This document shows positions 40,101 through 50,300 of a stretch of 64,000 nucleotides of DNA, one piece after another; the stretch's first letter is position 1, and every line of letters begins with the position of its first letter. The position numbers and the translations under genes were made by a program. The stretch is from Antedon mediterranea (taxonomy: Eukaryota > Echinodermata > Crinoidea > Comatulida > Antedonidae). The notes under the pieces were generated by a model, which was not told the DNA's origin, ran no database searches, and saw only the letters and a program-made list of their open reading frames with translations. The DNA lies in the NCBI RefSeq assembly GCF_964355755.1, contig NC_092676.1, positions 24,410,288-24,474,287 on the forward strand, written 5' to 3'.

Positions 40101-41910
40101 CTTTATGCATACAATACGATATTATACAGTTTGCATGTTTTATTCTACCATATTTGGGCATACCACTACCATATTTGGGTATATCACTACCATATTTGGG
40201 CACATCACACTTTTTTTGATAGTGTGAACAGAGCTTTACATTACAAAGCTGTAATTAATAAATAAGTCTTGATATTAACTAAACTGAATTAATTACTTTC
40301 AGACTCCTTTTCAGTCAAGATCGATGGCGAGCATCCATCCGACACCCATTGGTTACCAATACCATGCCAGCAACATGACACAAACAATCACACAGCCAAA
40401 GAACATGTGGCAGGCAGAGACAACCAATGATAACACTCCTACTATACCAGACCTTCAGTACCAACCATCCAGAAGCCCAGACAATCCTCAGCTCATTGCC
40501 AACCCTACAGACATACAGACTCAGGTACTGCTTAAGGGCTCTTCAGATCATGGAAATGATACTCCTACAGAACCACAGTTGATGGGTACACTGCCAGAGA
40601 AACTACCTGAGGGACCTGTCTTGCTGTCGCAGGGTGACACCATTTCCTCAAGAACAAACATAAATGGGTCTCATAAGTTCACCACTCCTTTTAAAGCCTT
40701 CAAGAACTTTAATATTGAGGATGACATGCCAAAAACACCTGAACTAACATTTTCATATGCAAGGTAAGACTCAATAATAATCTGTTTTTTCTTATTATTG
40801 TTCATGTACTACTGTATTATGAAATTATGAAAGTAATAAAACAAAAAAGACTCAATAATGTGGATTCTCTGGCAATGTTTTCTGAGTGCTTGCAATAAAT
40901 GCTTATTTCATCAGTGGCATAACACAGAGGCCTGAGGCTCCTGGTTTAAGGATTCCAAGGAGCCCTCCCATATTTATAGCCTTTTTCCACATGTTTTAAT
41001 GCCTGTGCTGGGTACTGCTCAGGGGCCCCTGTAAGCTCCGGTGGCCGTTGGGTTTAACCAGTGAGCACTCATAGCTGTAACGCCGCTGTATTTCATCTTT
41101 ATAAGGTATGTCGATGTTGGGGCTTCACTTGCAAGTACTAAGGAACAAACTTCAGATTCAACTAATATTGAAAGTGGTACAAGAGAGTTGGTAATGGAAG
41201 AAGTCACTACCACACAAGATGAAGTGGATTCCCAGCCTACTATGCCGCCAGAGACTACTCAGCAACCAAGTAAAGATTGTCATAGGTAAGCTAATGATGA
41301 TGATAAATAACTGTACATTTCTTGCCATTGTCTGAGACTAAAAAGGCACTAAAGTGTCTTTTACATCTGTTCCGGCACGGTTCTGGTCCGGCGAATCGAA
41401 CATCAATTTTTTTTTGTGTCAAACGATATGCGCGCAGCCGTGTGAAAACGAAACATTGACGTTCGATCGGATTTTCCGTGAAAGACCCTCAATTGTTTGA
41501 TTAGATGTTTAATCAATGGTTGTCATGCCTATCTGAACAACCTACAACTTTCTAATGTAATAGATAATGCCTTTTTGTATTGTCCAGTGTAACTTATAAT
41601 ATGATTCATGGAGTATCATTATCTTTGGACTAGATCTGGTGCTATTGCCTTTATTTCTGAGGAAGAGTTCCTAGAGCAATCCAGCTTCTTACAAAGACTT
41701 CTTCCATTGGAAGATGTCAATGCTTGGATCAAAAAGATTAACAAGTACGTGGCCAGGAAGAAAGACAGCCAGTACCTGTTGGAGAGTGAAATAAGTAATC
41801 TTGGAATGGGTCCTCGTGCTAAGGCAATGCTGCTGTTGCTTGTTAAGTTGAAGCGACTTGCTCAAGCACGACCAAACGGTGCAGGCGATCAGGTATATCA
41901 GCTCATTTAG
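37132..41910 (+). CDS. SKA3: spindle and kinetochore-associated protein 3, with SKA1-like C-terminal domain
   Basis: The Ska complex (SKA1-SKA2-SKA3) couples kinetochores to microtubules. Nine coding exons: 37132-37299, 37713-37887, 38616-38694, 38994-39152, 39496-39644, 39863-39936, 40303-40763, 41106-41285, 41634-41910. They join in frame to 573 residues (human SKA3: 412). Residues 1-115 are a predicted coiled coil with FKKLRHLAAKVEKE, EEN and KYGY, matching the human N-terminus. TPTLADFGISRATLDFL and VFTPGLFG match later SKA3 motifs. The middle is Ser/Thr/Pro-rich and probably disordered. Residues 482-573 (AFISEEEF...LPLEDVNAWIKKIN... KAMLLLLVKLKRLAQAR...VYQLI) resemble the microtubule-binding winged helix of SKA1, which human SKA3 lacks. 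The stop at 41910 aligns with the SKA1 C-terminus, which supports the end chosen. A 5' UTR exon is likely. Confidence 0.88.
37520..37668. mobile_element. CArG foldback MITE in SKA3 intron 1
   Basis: Left end TAAGCCTTGTCTACACTGAT carries a small insertion; right end TTTGATAGTGATAGTCAGAG. Has CCATATATGG and CCATATTTGG. It ends 45 bp before exon 2. Confidence 0.88.
37926..38207 (-). mobile_element. tRNA-derived SINE, family 2, in SKA3 intron 2
   Basis: On the - strand it reads GGGGCATGTGGTGTTGAATG, GAGGTTCGAATCCAACTCTC, then GGTGTATAATTGGGAACCTG, GACACAACTTTGCGCTGATT and ATTATGGGAGTATGTTTCCA. Perfect B box GGTTCGAATCC. Other copies at 42407-42690 (+) and 52708-52930 (-). Confidence 0.88.
38328..38481. 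mobile_element. CArG foldback MITE in SKA3 intron 2
   Basis: GAAGCTCTGTCTACACTATC at the left; TTTGATGTGTAGTCAGAGCT at the right. Has TCACTTCCATATTTGGGCAC (a CArG box). Confidence 0.88.
38748..38828. mobile_element. CArG foldback MITE, internally deleted, in SKA3 intron 3
   Basis: Only the ends remain: TTTAAGCTCTGTCTTCATTA at the left, AAGTTTGATAGTTTGGTCAA at the right, with TTGTTGTCACAT between. Confidence 0.8.
39243..39412 (-). mobile_element. tRNA-derived SINE, family 1, partial, in SKA3 intron 4
   Basis: Reverse complement contains CACTCGCTCTATGGTTCTGG, AAGGACTATAAACCGTAGGT and GTACACATCTAGCTCATGTG, matching the body of 32724-32990. The A-box head is missing. Confidence 0.8.
39953..40238. 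mobile_element. two adjacent CArG foldback MITE copies in SKA3 intron 6
   Basis: First copy about 39953-40105 (CTCTGTCTACACACTATCAG to TTTGATATTGTAGTGCAGAG). Second, left-truncated copy about 40143-40238 has three ACCACTACCATATTTGGG-type units and the right end TGATAGTGTGAACAGAGCTT. CCATATTTGG occurs three times. Confidence 0.88.
40912..41088 (-). mobile_element. hAT-like MITE with 8-bp target duplication, next to SKA3 exon 8
   Basis: Starts CAGTGGCATAACACAGAGGC and ends CATAGCTGTAACGCCGCTG. It is flanked by a perfect 8-bp direct repeat TATTTCAT (40904-40911 and 41089-41096). CAGTGGCGTAA-type ends and an 8-bp duplication are typical of hAT elements. The right flank runs into the SKA3 exon 8 acceptor at 41105. 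Confidence 0.9.
41357..41485. mobile_element. foldback MITE, GTCTTTYACACCTG family, in SKA3 intron 8
   Basis: Left GTGTCTTTTACATCTGTTCC, right CGGATTTTCCGTGAAAGACC. These are imperfect inverted repeats. Internal ACGAAACATTGACGTTCGAT resembles AATGAAAAACATTGACATTT of the copy at 43549. Confidence 0.65.
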
Positions 41911-42406
41911 TGTATTTTTCCATCTTTAATTTAATAAGCGAGTGATAACATTATTATTAAAACAATGAAAAATTTAAAAACATATAAAATAAGTAAAACT
42001 AGCATAGCATGTTGGATTATTTGTGTTAGTACAGATGTACGTATGGGAAATATTATACAGTATTGTATAACAGATTATAAATGGTTAGTATTTTCACCCC
42101 TGTCTCACTCACAACTTGAATATTCTTAGACCGGTCCTGCTTAAAAATGATTACAATATTTCGGTCATAGGGTCTACTAATTTACGCCCAGTAGGGTTTA
42201 ATGATATAAAATGTCATATCATGGTAACATATTTTTAAATATTATTAAAATAATATATTAGATGCTATATTATGTCAATTCAATGTATCTGAATAGAAAT
42301 AATACATGTTTCATTTTGATAATAAATTAGAATTTGAGACTGAGAGTAATAATGTAACTATATGTTCATAGTACTGTAGTAGAAATTACAACCTCCAGAT
42401 CATAAG

Positions 42407-42690
42407 GGCATGTGGCGCAGTGTGTTGGATGTTTGACTACTGATCGTGAGATTAAGGTTCGAATCCAACTCTCGCCGCATTGCTTGTATCCTTAGGCAAG
42501 ATACTTTACTTTCGTTTGCCTCTCTCCACCCAGGTGTATAAATGGGAACCTAGTTAGATTAAGACACAACTTTGCGCTGATTACTAGCTGCATTATGGGA
42601 GTATGTTTCCATAAGGTGTTTGATCCAAAAAATGACTACGGTTATAATGTTCAGCGCTTAGAGGTTTCACAACATTGGGAAACAGAGTTT
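42407..42690 (+). mobile_element. tRNA-derived SINE, family 2, best copy
   Basis: Head GGGCATGTGGCGCAGTGTGT gives an A-box-like TGGCGCAGTGTG; B box GGTTCGAATCC at 42456-42466 is perfect. The body runs through GACACAACTTTGCGCTGATT and AGCGCTTAGAGGTTTCACAA. A 16-bp unit ATCCATACACAAGAAAG is repeated just after it (about 42701-42733). Confidence 0.88.
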
Positions 42691-42862
42691 TTAATATTGA
42701 ATCCATACACAAGAAAGAATCCATACACAAGAAAGAATACACACGCTTGTAGTATTGGTGAATTTATTAAAAACATCTAATTTAGTACATAAATAAATAT
42801 CTCAAATTTTACAACTACAAAATACCCGATAATTGCATAATAAATATATGATGTATTTACTC

Positions 42863-43016
42863 TTCCTATCAAACCAGTTTGACAAACAAAGTGTGATGTG
42901 CCCAAATGTGGTAGTTATATGCCCAAATATGGTAGTGATATGACATCATTGTGTCCATATATGGGTACTGTACATCACATTTTTTTGTAACATAAAATTT
43001 GATAGTGTAGACTTAA
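42863..43016. mobile_element. CArG foldback MITE between SKA3 and PDSS2
   Basis: Left end shortened (TTCCTATCAAACCAGTTTGA), right end AATTTGATAGTGTAGACTTA. Contains CCAAATATGG and CCATATATGG. Confidence 0.88.
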
Positions 43017-43289
43017 CACTCTCTGGTGAATTAAATTGTATGAATTAGTAGCAAGTACCATAAACAACACATCGGGCTGTTAGTGCACAGACGAATTAGC
43101 ACCATTTGGATGCTTGACACAAAAGATGCTGCAATTAGACACAGCATGCACAAATTATTTAATTTAGTCTTCCCATAAACTGAGTAAAAATTCTAAAAAT
43201 CATAATTAAACAGTGCTTTATACTGTATGTAAACAATTGATTCAAAACTAACCCACAAAAATACACAAACACATTGACAAGTGCCTCTT

Positions 43290-43295
43290 TTTATT
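43290..43295 (-). other. poly(A) signal of PDSS2
   Basis: TTTATT on + reads AATAAA on -, 69 bp after the PDSS2 stop codon. Confidence 0.6.
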
Positions 43296-43363
43296 GGGAT
43301 AAAATGAATGTGCTTCTCCTCTTTAACAACACACCTTCAACCCTCACTGCAAATCCTCACTCT

Positions 43364-46348
43364 TCAATATTCTAATAGAGAATTGACAATGTTGACAAGG
43401 GCATGCTTAGATTCTGAGTCTTCTAAGTCTTCAATGGAATCTAATGCTGCTTGTACATAATTTTTTAGTTCAGACTTTATTGTATCGGTAGCTGGTCCTG
43501 CAGCAATAATTTGGTAAAGCTGCAAAAAAAAAAGGTAAAACGCATCTTTCACACCTGATCCGGACATTTCAATTGAATGAACAGCATTTATTTGTCCAAT
43601 ATAAAATATCAGAAATTTGCTTTCTGTACATATCATATCCTATGTTACAAATAATAAAGAGAACAATATAATATAAAGTCCAAACATATATTCCATAAAG
43701 CCGTGTGGAGCATCGTGCAAAATGAAAAACATTGACATTTAATTTGCTGGTGCCGCACCAGGTGTAAAAGACGCTCAACAATAGTCAACTCCTGCAAAAA
43801 CCGGAAAATCTCCCAAAACCTGAAGGTCCACAATTTGTTTCTACTATGTAAAATGAATAATTATATAACAATTATATTAATAATAATTATTTAATTTACT
43901 GTTTACCTGTTGAAAGTCGGCTGCGTTACTCGCCGTTGACATGGGCAGAGCTTCTCCAGTCGTAATGATGTGTTGAATGTGGAACATCATTGCAGAGGAG
44001 CAAAGATTGAAGGCATCACCAAGTTCATAAGATTCATTTACAAAAGGTTGTAGGTCAAGGTTCAACTACCAAACGAAGAATGTAGAGATTTGTTTGCATA
44101 ATTTAAAAATCATTTACTTTATATTAGATATAAAAATAACAAAACAGACATTTTATTTTCTATGCAGCAACAATGTTCTGTTTACATAGGCAGTAGTATA
44201 ATGGCTAAGAGCGCTCTCTGGCTAAACCCAGGGGCCCCATAGCTTATGGGCCCCAGAGCATAAGCAGCCCCAATGCAACTACCCATCATTTGAGGGCCCC
44301 TTACGAGTGCTAAACCAGGGGCCTTTCCTCCTGTGTCATGCCACTATGCATAGGACCTGCTTTTAGCAAAATTATTAAAAACTAAAACATACTTGTTGTG
44401 CAACTGTTAAGTATTTTCCAAATTGAAAAGCTCTGTTTTGCATGTCTTCATCCTGATTGGCCAGAATCAAAGCTGCCTGGCAACACTTGGCCAATAAGCT
44501 TCCATTAGACAGGTAAACATGATTCAACCAGTCAGCAAAGGTCAGCTGCAGGTTAACGGTGTCCACTGAAAAACCCATGAACTCTGATTCCGTATAATCA
44601 GTAATTGCAGAAGATACCAATTCAACAACCTGATAATGATACATGATCACAGTTAAAATCGTAACAAATACGACAACGACAAATACCAATATGTACATAT
44701 TCTCTGCGGCGCAGTGTCTGTTAAAAGCATGGAACTGGTTGTGTCGCAGCCACAGATAAACCCTTTGATCCCCTGACCTCTAACTAAGGTAATAATAGTT
44801 CCAATGATTACAGTTTTCATACCTGTGTGTTGTGCAGTTTAGCCAGACCTTGGCTAGCATTTGCCAAAAGGAAGTCACCACTTAACACCGACATCTTGTT
44901 GCCAAACTCCAGATCATCTGGTGAGCCGTCTCCAGGCCTAATTTCTTTTAAGTCAATGATGCCACGGTGTACTAGATAGGCGGTGTGAATCATTTCAGAT
45001 ATTTCTGCCAGTGTCCTTTGACTGAAACAAATATACACACACTTTGTAATCTTTCAGTTCATGGTTGCTGCTGCCATGTGTGACATGCCTATTAATAATG
45101 ACCTACTGTACTACCCAATCTAAAGATCTGTCTACACTATCAAACTTGTGACAAAAAATGTGATGTGCTCATAATGGACATGATGATGTCGTATCACTAG
45201 CATATTTGGGTATATCACTACCATATTGGGCACATCACACTTTTTTGGTCAAACTAGTTTGATAGTGTAGACAAAGCTTTAAATTAACCACTGACCTTAC
45301 TACCCAATCTAAAGCTCTGTCTACAGAAATTTACAGTATGTGAGAAAAAAAATGTGATGTGCTCATATATGGACATGATGATGTCGTATCACTAGCATAT
45401 TTGGGTATATCACTACCATATTGGGCACATCACACTTTTTTGGTCAAACTAGTTTGATAGTGTAGACAAAGCTTTAAATTAACCACTGACCTTACTACCC
45501 AATCTAAAGCTCTGTCTACAGAAATTTACAGTATGTGAGAAAAAAAATGTGATGTGCTCAAATATGGACATGATGATGTCATATCACTACCATATTTGGG
45601 TATATCACTTCCATATTTGGGAACATCACACTTTTTTTGTCAAACTAGTTTGATAGTGTAGACAGAGCTTTAAATTAACTTTATTTACACATGAAATCTC
45701 AGTTTGTTGCCTTTTCTTCAGCACCTTGGATACTTACCTTTGGTAGACGTTATGTGAGTTGTCTTGGGCATCAGGTGGTAGTCCAGCCGCTCTTGACAGA
45801 AGCAAAATTACAAGACCTCTAGTTTGGAGATTACTACCTTCATAGACAAATGATCTATAAAATATAAATTATTAAATATTATTGCATGCTGGTTGTTGTT
45901 ATTTCTTATTTATTTTCTTCTGCTGTAGCTGAAAAGAGGTATTTACAAATACATATATTTCAATTATTTAACAATAACATTGTCATACATACTTTGCCGT
46001 TTTTAAAATAGGGTGATTGGTTCCGACTAATTTCCTCACGTGTAGAGCAACATTTGCGAGTTCATCACTCAAAAGTGTTCTTAAGCTCATAAACGAGGTG
46101 GGATATCCGACCAAACGTTCACCTTCTGACACAGCCTTGTTCCAGGCACTGGTATCACCAGATGCAAATAAACTAGAATTTCGACAATGATGGTCGATTC
46201 TTGAATCAGCAAGCAATGTGGTTTGTTTACAATGAAAAGTTGATCTGGGGTGCAGCTGCTTCTGAAAACATGCTGACCAATTAGAAAAACACTTAATGCT
46301 TGAGGTTTGTTGACTGATGCGAAGTATGTTATGAATTTTAAATTTCAT
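43364..46348 (-). CDS. PDSS2: decaprenyl diphosphate synthase subunit 2
   Basis: Partner of PDSS1 in the mitochondrial enzyme that makes the polyprenyl tail of ubiquinone. Six exons (- strand): 45993-46348, 45738-45854, 44823-45021, 44393-44629, 43907-44065, 43364-43519. All junctions stay in frame, giving 407 residues (human 399). The first about 70 residues are rich in Arg, Lys, Ser and Gln with no acidic cluster and look like a mitochondrial presequence. [55 protein letters not shown] and [17 protein letters not shown] match the human protein closely. At the usual DDxxD site there is LVHRGIID, so the Mg-binding aspartates are absent, as is normal for PDSS2 as opposed to PDSS1. An in-frame TAA precedes the ATG. 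Intron 2 holds a tandem MITE array. Head to head with MLYCD. Confidence 0.95.
43549..43782. mobile_element. foldback MITE, GTCTTTYACACCTG family, in PDSS2 intron 5
   Basis: Left GCATCTTTCACACCTGATCC and right GGTGCCGCACCAGGTGTAAA followed by AGACGC are inverted repeats of each other. It fills about 60% of a 387-bp intron. Confidence 0.78.
44191..44346 (+). mobile_element. hAT-like MITE with near-perfect 8-bp target duplication, PDSS2 intron 4
   Basis: Starts CAGTAGTATAATGGCTAAGA and ends TCCTGTGTCATGCCACTA. Flanks are TACATAGG (44183-44190) and TGCATAGG (44347-44354), one mismatch. Internal GGGGCCCCAT and TGGGCCCC words match the family. Confidence 0.82.
44692..44782 (-). mobile_element. foldback MITE, TGTGGCTGCGACA family, partial, PDSS2 intron 3
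   Basis: On the - strand reads GATCAAAGGGTTTATCTGTG, GCTGCGACA, CCATGCTTTTAACAGACACT and AGAATATGTACA, matching the left parts of 20022 and 26192. The right end is missing. Confidence 0.75.
45105..45675. mobile_element. tandem array of three CArG foldback MITEs in PDSS2 intron 2
   Basis: Copies at about 45122-45283, 45308-45475 and 45503-45675. The last two are joined in a 195-bp direct repeat that includes the linker AAATTAACCACTGACCTTAC and CTACCCAATC, and both have lost the normal left inner terminus (CTGTCTACAGAAATTTACAG). Single-element transposition would not give this, so the unit was duplicated after insertion. Confidence 0.88.
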
Positions 46349-47384
46349 ATTGATTTAAAATGAATAAAACTGCAAAAAAAAAATTAAAAAAATTATGGTT
46401 TAATTATTAATTTATTTTTCTAAAAAGTAAAAAAACTATTTTTGTTTTCACATGGGGTACTGTACACTTTTACAATACAGTACACCAGTATCTTTTTTAA
46501 TAACATTAGGTAGGCCTATGTTTAGGCCCACTTATAGTACTACTACTACCTAAGGGCCAGGCCTACCTAGAGAGAGATCAGGTAAGTTTATCACTCTGCT
46601 TTGCCCAGGACTAACTTTAGCCTGTCTGTACTTCTACCTAGCTAGTAACAAAATTAAAGTAGGCCTAAGCCTTACCTAGACTAGTAGTAGGCCTGTACAG
46701 TAGAGTTTAATATTTAGTAGGGCGGTAGGCCTAGAGTACTTACTTAGTATTAGTAGTAGTAGCCGGTACCGTATGCGTGCGTAGTACGTAGTCTAGTAGC
46801 CTTCCTACTAAAAAGAGAGGGTAGACCTGTCCTGTCTTAATTGATAGAAAGAGAGTAACAAGCTTGTATGTAGAGCCTAGAGTAAACGTATTATTTATTA
46901 TTATTGTGATATACTTACTAGGCCTAGGGCCTATTGTGTATTTTGGATCAGATCCTTTATTGAAAACTATTGTACTAGGCTATATCAATCATGAATGCAT
47001 GCTGTGTGTGTTTTGGCTAGTTTTTTCCGGATTTTCCTAGTTGCAATTCGCGATCACGCCCTCTATTATATAACTATTAGCAGACGATATTTGTGGTATA
47101 CATACAACTTTTTACACATTTTACATATTCATACAAATACGTGCATGCATATTTGATAAAATTTTAAAATAATTATATATGTTTTTATCGTATATATTTA
47201 AATAAAACAAATGAAGAATATATCATTTTTTATAATGTATAAATATTTATATTATTGTTATTAAAAATGTGCTCACCCTCACCTCTTATTTTGTATGTAG
47301 AGGGCGACAGATTAAGATGACATGTTACGATTTATAAAATAATAAAAAAGTTTCTTTAAATATCCTTTAATAAATAACGCCTTG
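46349..47384. other. shared upstream region of PDSS2 (-) and MLYCD (+)
   Basis: 1,036 bp between two divergent start codons, a candidate bidirectional promoter. A TAGGCCTA/ACTAGTAGTAG-rich cluster spans 46500-46960. No TATA box is obvious for either gene. No coding region seen. Confidence 0.55.
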
Positions 47385-50300
47385 ATGATGGCAGCATCTG
47401 TGTTTAGGAGGTGTATAATAAGGGTAAGAATGACATAATTTATGAATTGTAAACCTGTCTAATTTCCATTACCTAGGCCTAATCCTGCAAGCTAATAGTG
47501 AAGCACTAAGCTTACTAGCTTACCTTACTAATACTAGGCCTAGGGCCTAGTTAGGCCTAGGCTAGCCTAGCCTAGGAGGCCAGCAATTGGCGTATTGGCA
47601 TACTATAATGACGGTGGTCATTTCGCCTGTCATTGTTGTATAAAATACTACAGTGAGATAGTAGAATGGAAAGCTTCGCTTTTACGAATAGAATATCCTA
47701 ACCCAATCATTATTTTTAACATTTATGTTTTAAAACAGAATTGCCTTGTTGTGAAATCATGCAAACATCATCCCTGCAGCAGCAAGATTTGTCATAAGAA
47801 AATGTCATCCTCACAATATGATACGCACAACACAAAATCATTGTTTAGCATTCTTGGAGAATTTGAAGTAAACAGTTCAAGTAAAAGATCGGTGGGGTCA
47901 CAACAGCCATGGGTCTCAGAGGTAAAATCTGTCAAGTGTTATGCTTTTTAGAAAGTAATAAAATAAACATCTTTATTTCTTTTTATTCTAATTAATATTA
48001 TTTATTGTTATCTTTACAGGAACAAGTGGGAAACTTCTGTCAACGGTATCAAAAACTTGGGGTGAAAGAGAAAGCTGAGGTTTTATTGTTCCTGTCTGAA
48101 CGATGCGGCGTGAACCATTCAGATGCAATGTCTGCAGCTTCAGTATTGGCCGCAGCCAAAGTAAATCACTTTTTAGTAATAACCATCCTTTGGGATTGGT
48201 CATTCGCTTGCGTTGCAGCTTACGTCCTTGTGTTGCATCCTAGTGTGAACCAAGCTTAAAATAACCATCAGAAGCAATAACAATATAAAATTCTGTGTGG
48301 AAAATTACGTTGGTTATAAAAAATAATAATTGGTTACAAATATAAGTTGGTTTTAAAATGTATATCTTTGCATCAATTACAAAGAGTCATTAATTAGAAT
48401 AAGACAATTTTTAAGTTTTCATAATTTTGTCTCCCAAGATTAATTACTTTTTTGTTTTGTTTAGGATGACCCATCAATCTTTACATATGAACACCGTTTA
48501 CAGGAGTCACTGTCGCCCAAATACTCGCACTTATTCACAATGATCAGCCGTACACCAAATGGTGTCAAGTTTCTAGTCGACATGAGAAGTAACATTTTGG
48601 TAATTACGTTTTGTTTATATACATATATTGTACAGTAAATATTGATATGTACTCTATTAATAGATTGTAAACCAGTATAAATTTAACTGATGTTCAAGAC
48701 AATACACTAATCGAAATCAGAGGAAAATGTTTTCACTGTACAGTATATAATTTATAATACACCTATTTATAGTAGAATGTTAAAATCAGACAAACTTCAT
48801 CCCCAGCCTTGCTGTATGTAAAAAGGATATGTTATCATGAATGACATAGACAGCATGTTGGCTCTGACGATTCACCTGCACCCAATCCCAGTTCAGCTTT
48901 GCTTTGAGCTGCAAAGGGAGCAATGCACCAAGCTCTAAGAGCATGATTGCAATTATACACAATAATTTGTTATAAATTGTTTTACTTTTTTGTGTTTTAG
49001 GATTTACTTTCCACTCCATTAAGTCAGAATGAAGCAGAACCTTTAAAACACTTGAATATAAGTCTACGCGGTCTACTAGCTCACTGGTTCTCTACCGGCT
49101 TGCTTAACCTACAGCGGATAACATGGCAAACATCTTGCGATATGCTACAGAAGGTACGGTAGGACATTTTTTAGGTTAACACGTCATGCATAACCTGACA
49201 AGCAAAATGTGATGCCGAGCATGACAGCGCCCCCTTCTCCCTCCCCACCACACCATACAAATATGTGATGACGAGCACAACAGCCCTCCCCCACCTCACC
49301 ATGGAATGATGTAATGTCGTAAGCAACAAAGTTACAGTATTCAAATACTTACTATCACATGTGGTGTGCCCAAATATGGTAGTGATATGCCCAAATATAG
49401 TAGTGATATGCCCAACTATAGTAGTGATATGTCATCATCATGTCCATATATGGGCACATCACATTTTGTTGTCACATAAAGTTGAATGGTGTAGACTGGA
49501 TCTGTCACATATTGGTCATGTTTTGTCTTTTGTTTTGTGAATTGTAAAGTTAAATTTTTATTTTTTAAACATGGTAGGTGAGTGAATATGAGGCAGTGCA
49601 TCCAGTAAAGAATTGGTTGGATTTAAAGAATAGAGTTGGTGCCTATAGACGTTGTTTTGTTTTCACGCACAATAGTATGCCAACAGAACCAGTTGTGGTA
49701 CTACACACGGCTCTTACAAGTGATATATGTAGTAAAATTCAGGTAGGCTATGGTTAATGGTTCACACAAAAGCATTGAAGTGCTATCAAAGTTATTACAC
49801 TATAATATGGATGCCATAAACACTACACCATAGATTCATTGTTGATGGAGTATGCTAAATATAATAAATATACATAATTATTACAATGAATATTAATTTG
49901 TTTCAGTCAATAGTTGAGAGAACTGAGGGTGGTGATACATTATTGGATAGGGAAGATGTTAACCGCATCAATGCAGCCATCTTTTATTCGGTTACGTCAA
50001 CTCAACGAGGTAATACCTAAAACTTCTCAAATTTATTTCTTCGTAATAAAACTAAAATAACTTAAAATACGAAATCATACTACTGTATTTGCTATGTTAA
50101 GTGAAATAATTTTTAAAAAAATGTTTAATTAATCTGCAGGATTACAAGGTATTGATCTTGGTAATTATCTAATCAAAACGGTCGTTCAAAAGCTTCGTGC
50201 CGAGTTTCCTAACATGAACGTCTTTTCAAGTTTGTCTCCAATTCCAGGATTTCGCGATTGGTTATTACAAGAAATGAACAACACTATTCGAGGTAAGTGG

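Larger units (their letters stand above)
41911..43363. other. convergent intergenic region between SKA3 and PDSS2
   Basis: AT-rich, no coding region. Contains a tRNA-derived SINE (42407-42690), a CArG MITE (42863-43016) and the PDSS2 3' UTR with a poly(A) signal at 43290-43295 (- strand). No clear SKA3 poly(A) signal was seen close to its stop. Confidence 0.6.

Noticed and set aside
42407-42480. tRNA gene
   Set aside because: A- and B-box-like sequences are present, but the acceptor stem does not pair and the unit continues into a repeated body found at two other sites, so it is a SINE.
43645-43833. Extra PDSS2 exon between exons 5 and 6
   Set aside because: The sequence is a foldback MITE. 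Exon 5 joins exon 6 directly in phase 0 and the result aligns with human PDSS2 without a gap.
45105-45675. CRISPR-like array
   Set aside because: Direct repeats are 195 bp and made of transposon copies in a eukaryotic intron; there are no short repeat-spacer units.
47595-47738. MLYCD start at the Met at 47595
   Set aside because: This stretch is intron: a good acceptor (TTTTAAAACAG) ends at 47738, and exon 47385-47423 with ATG and donor GTAAGA joins in phase and gives a mitochondrial-type N-terminus.
48786-49019. - strand open frame in MLYCD intron 4/exon 5
   Set aside because: Partly antisense to a solid MLYCD exon, with no protein features of its own.
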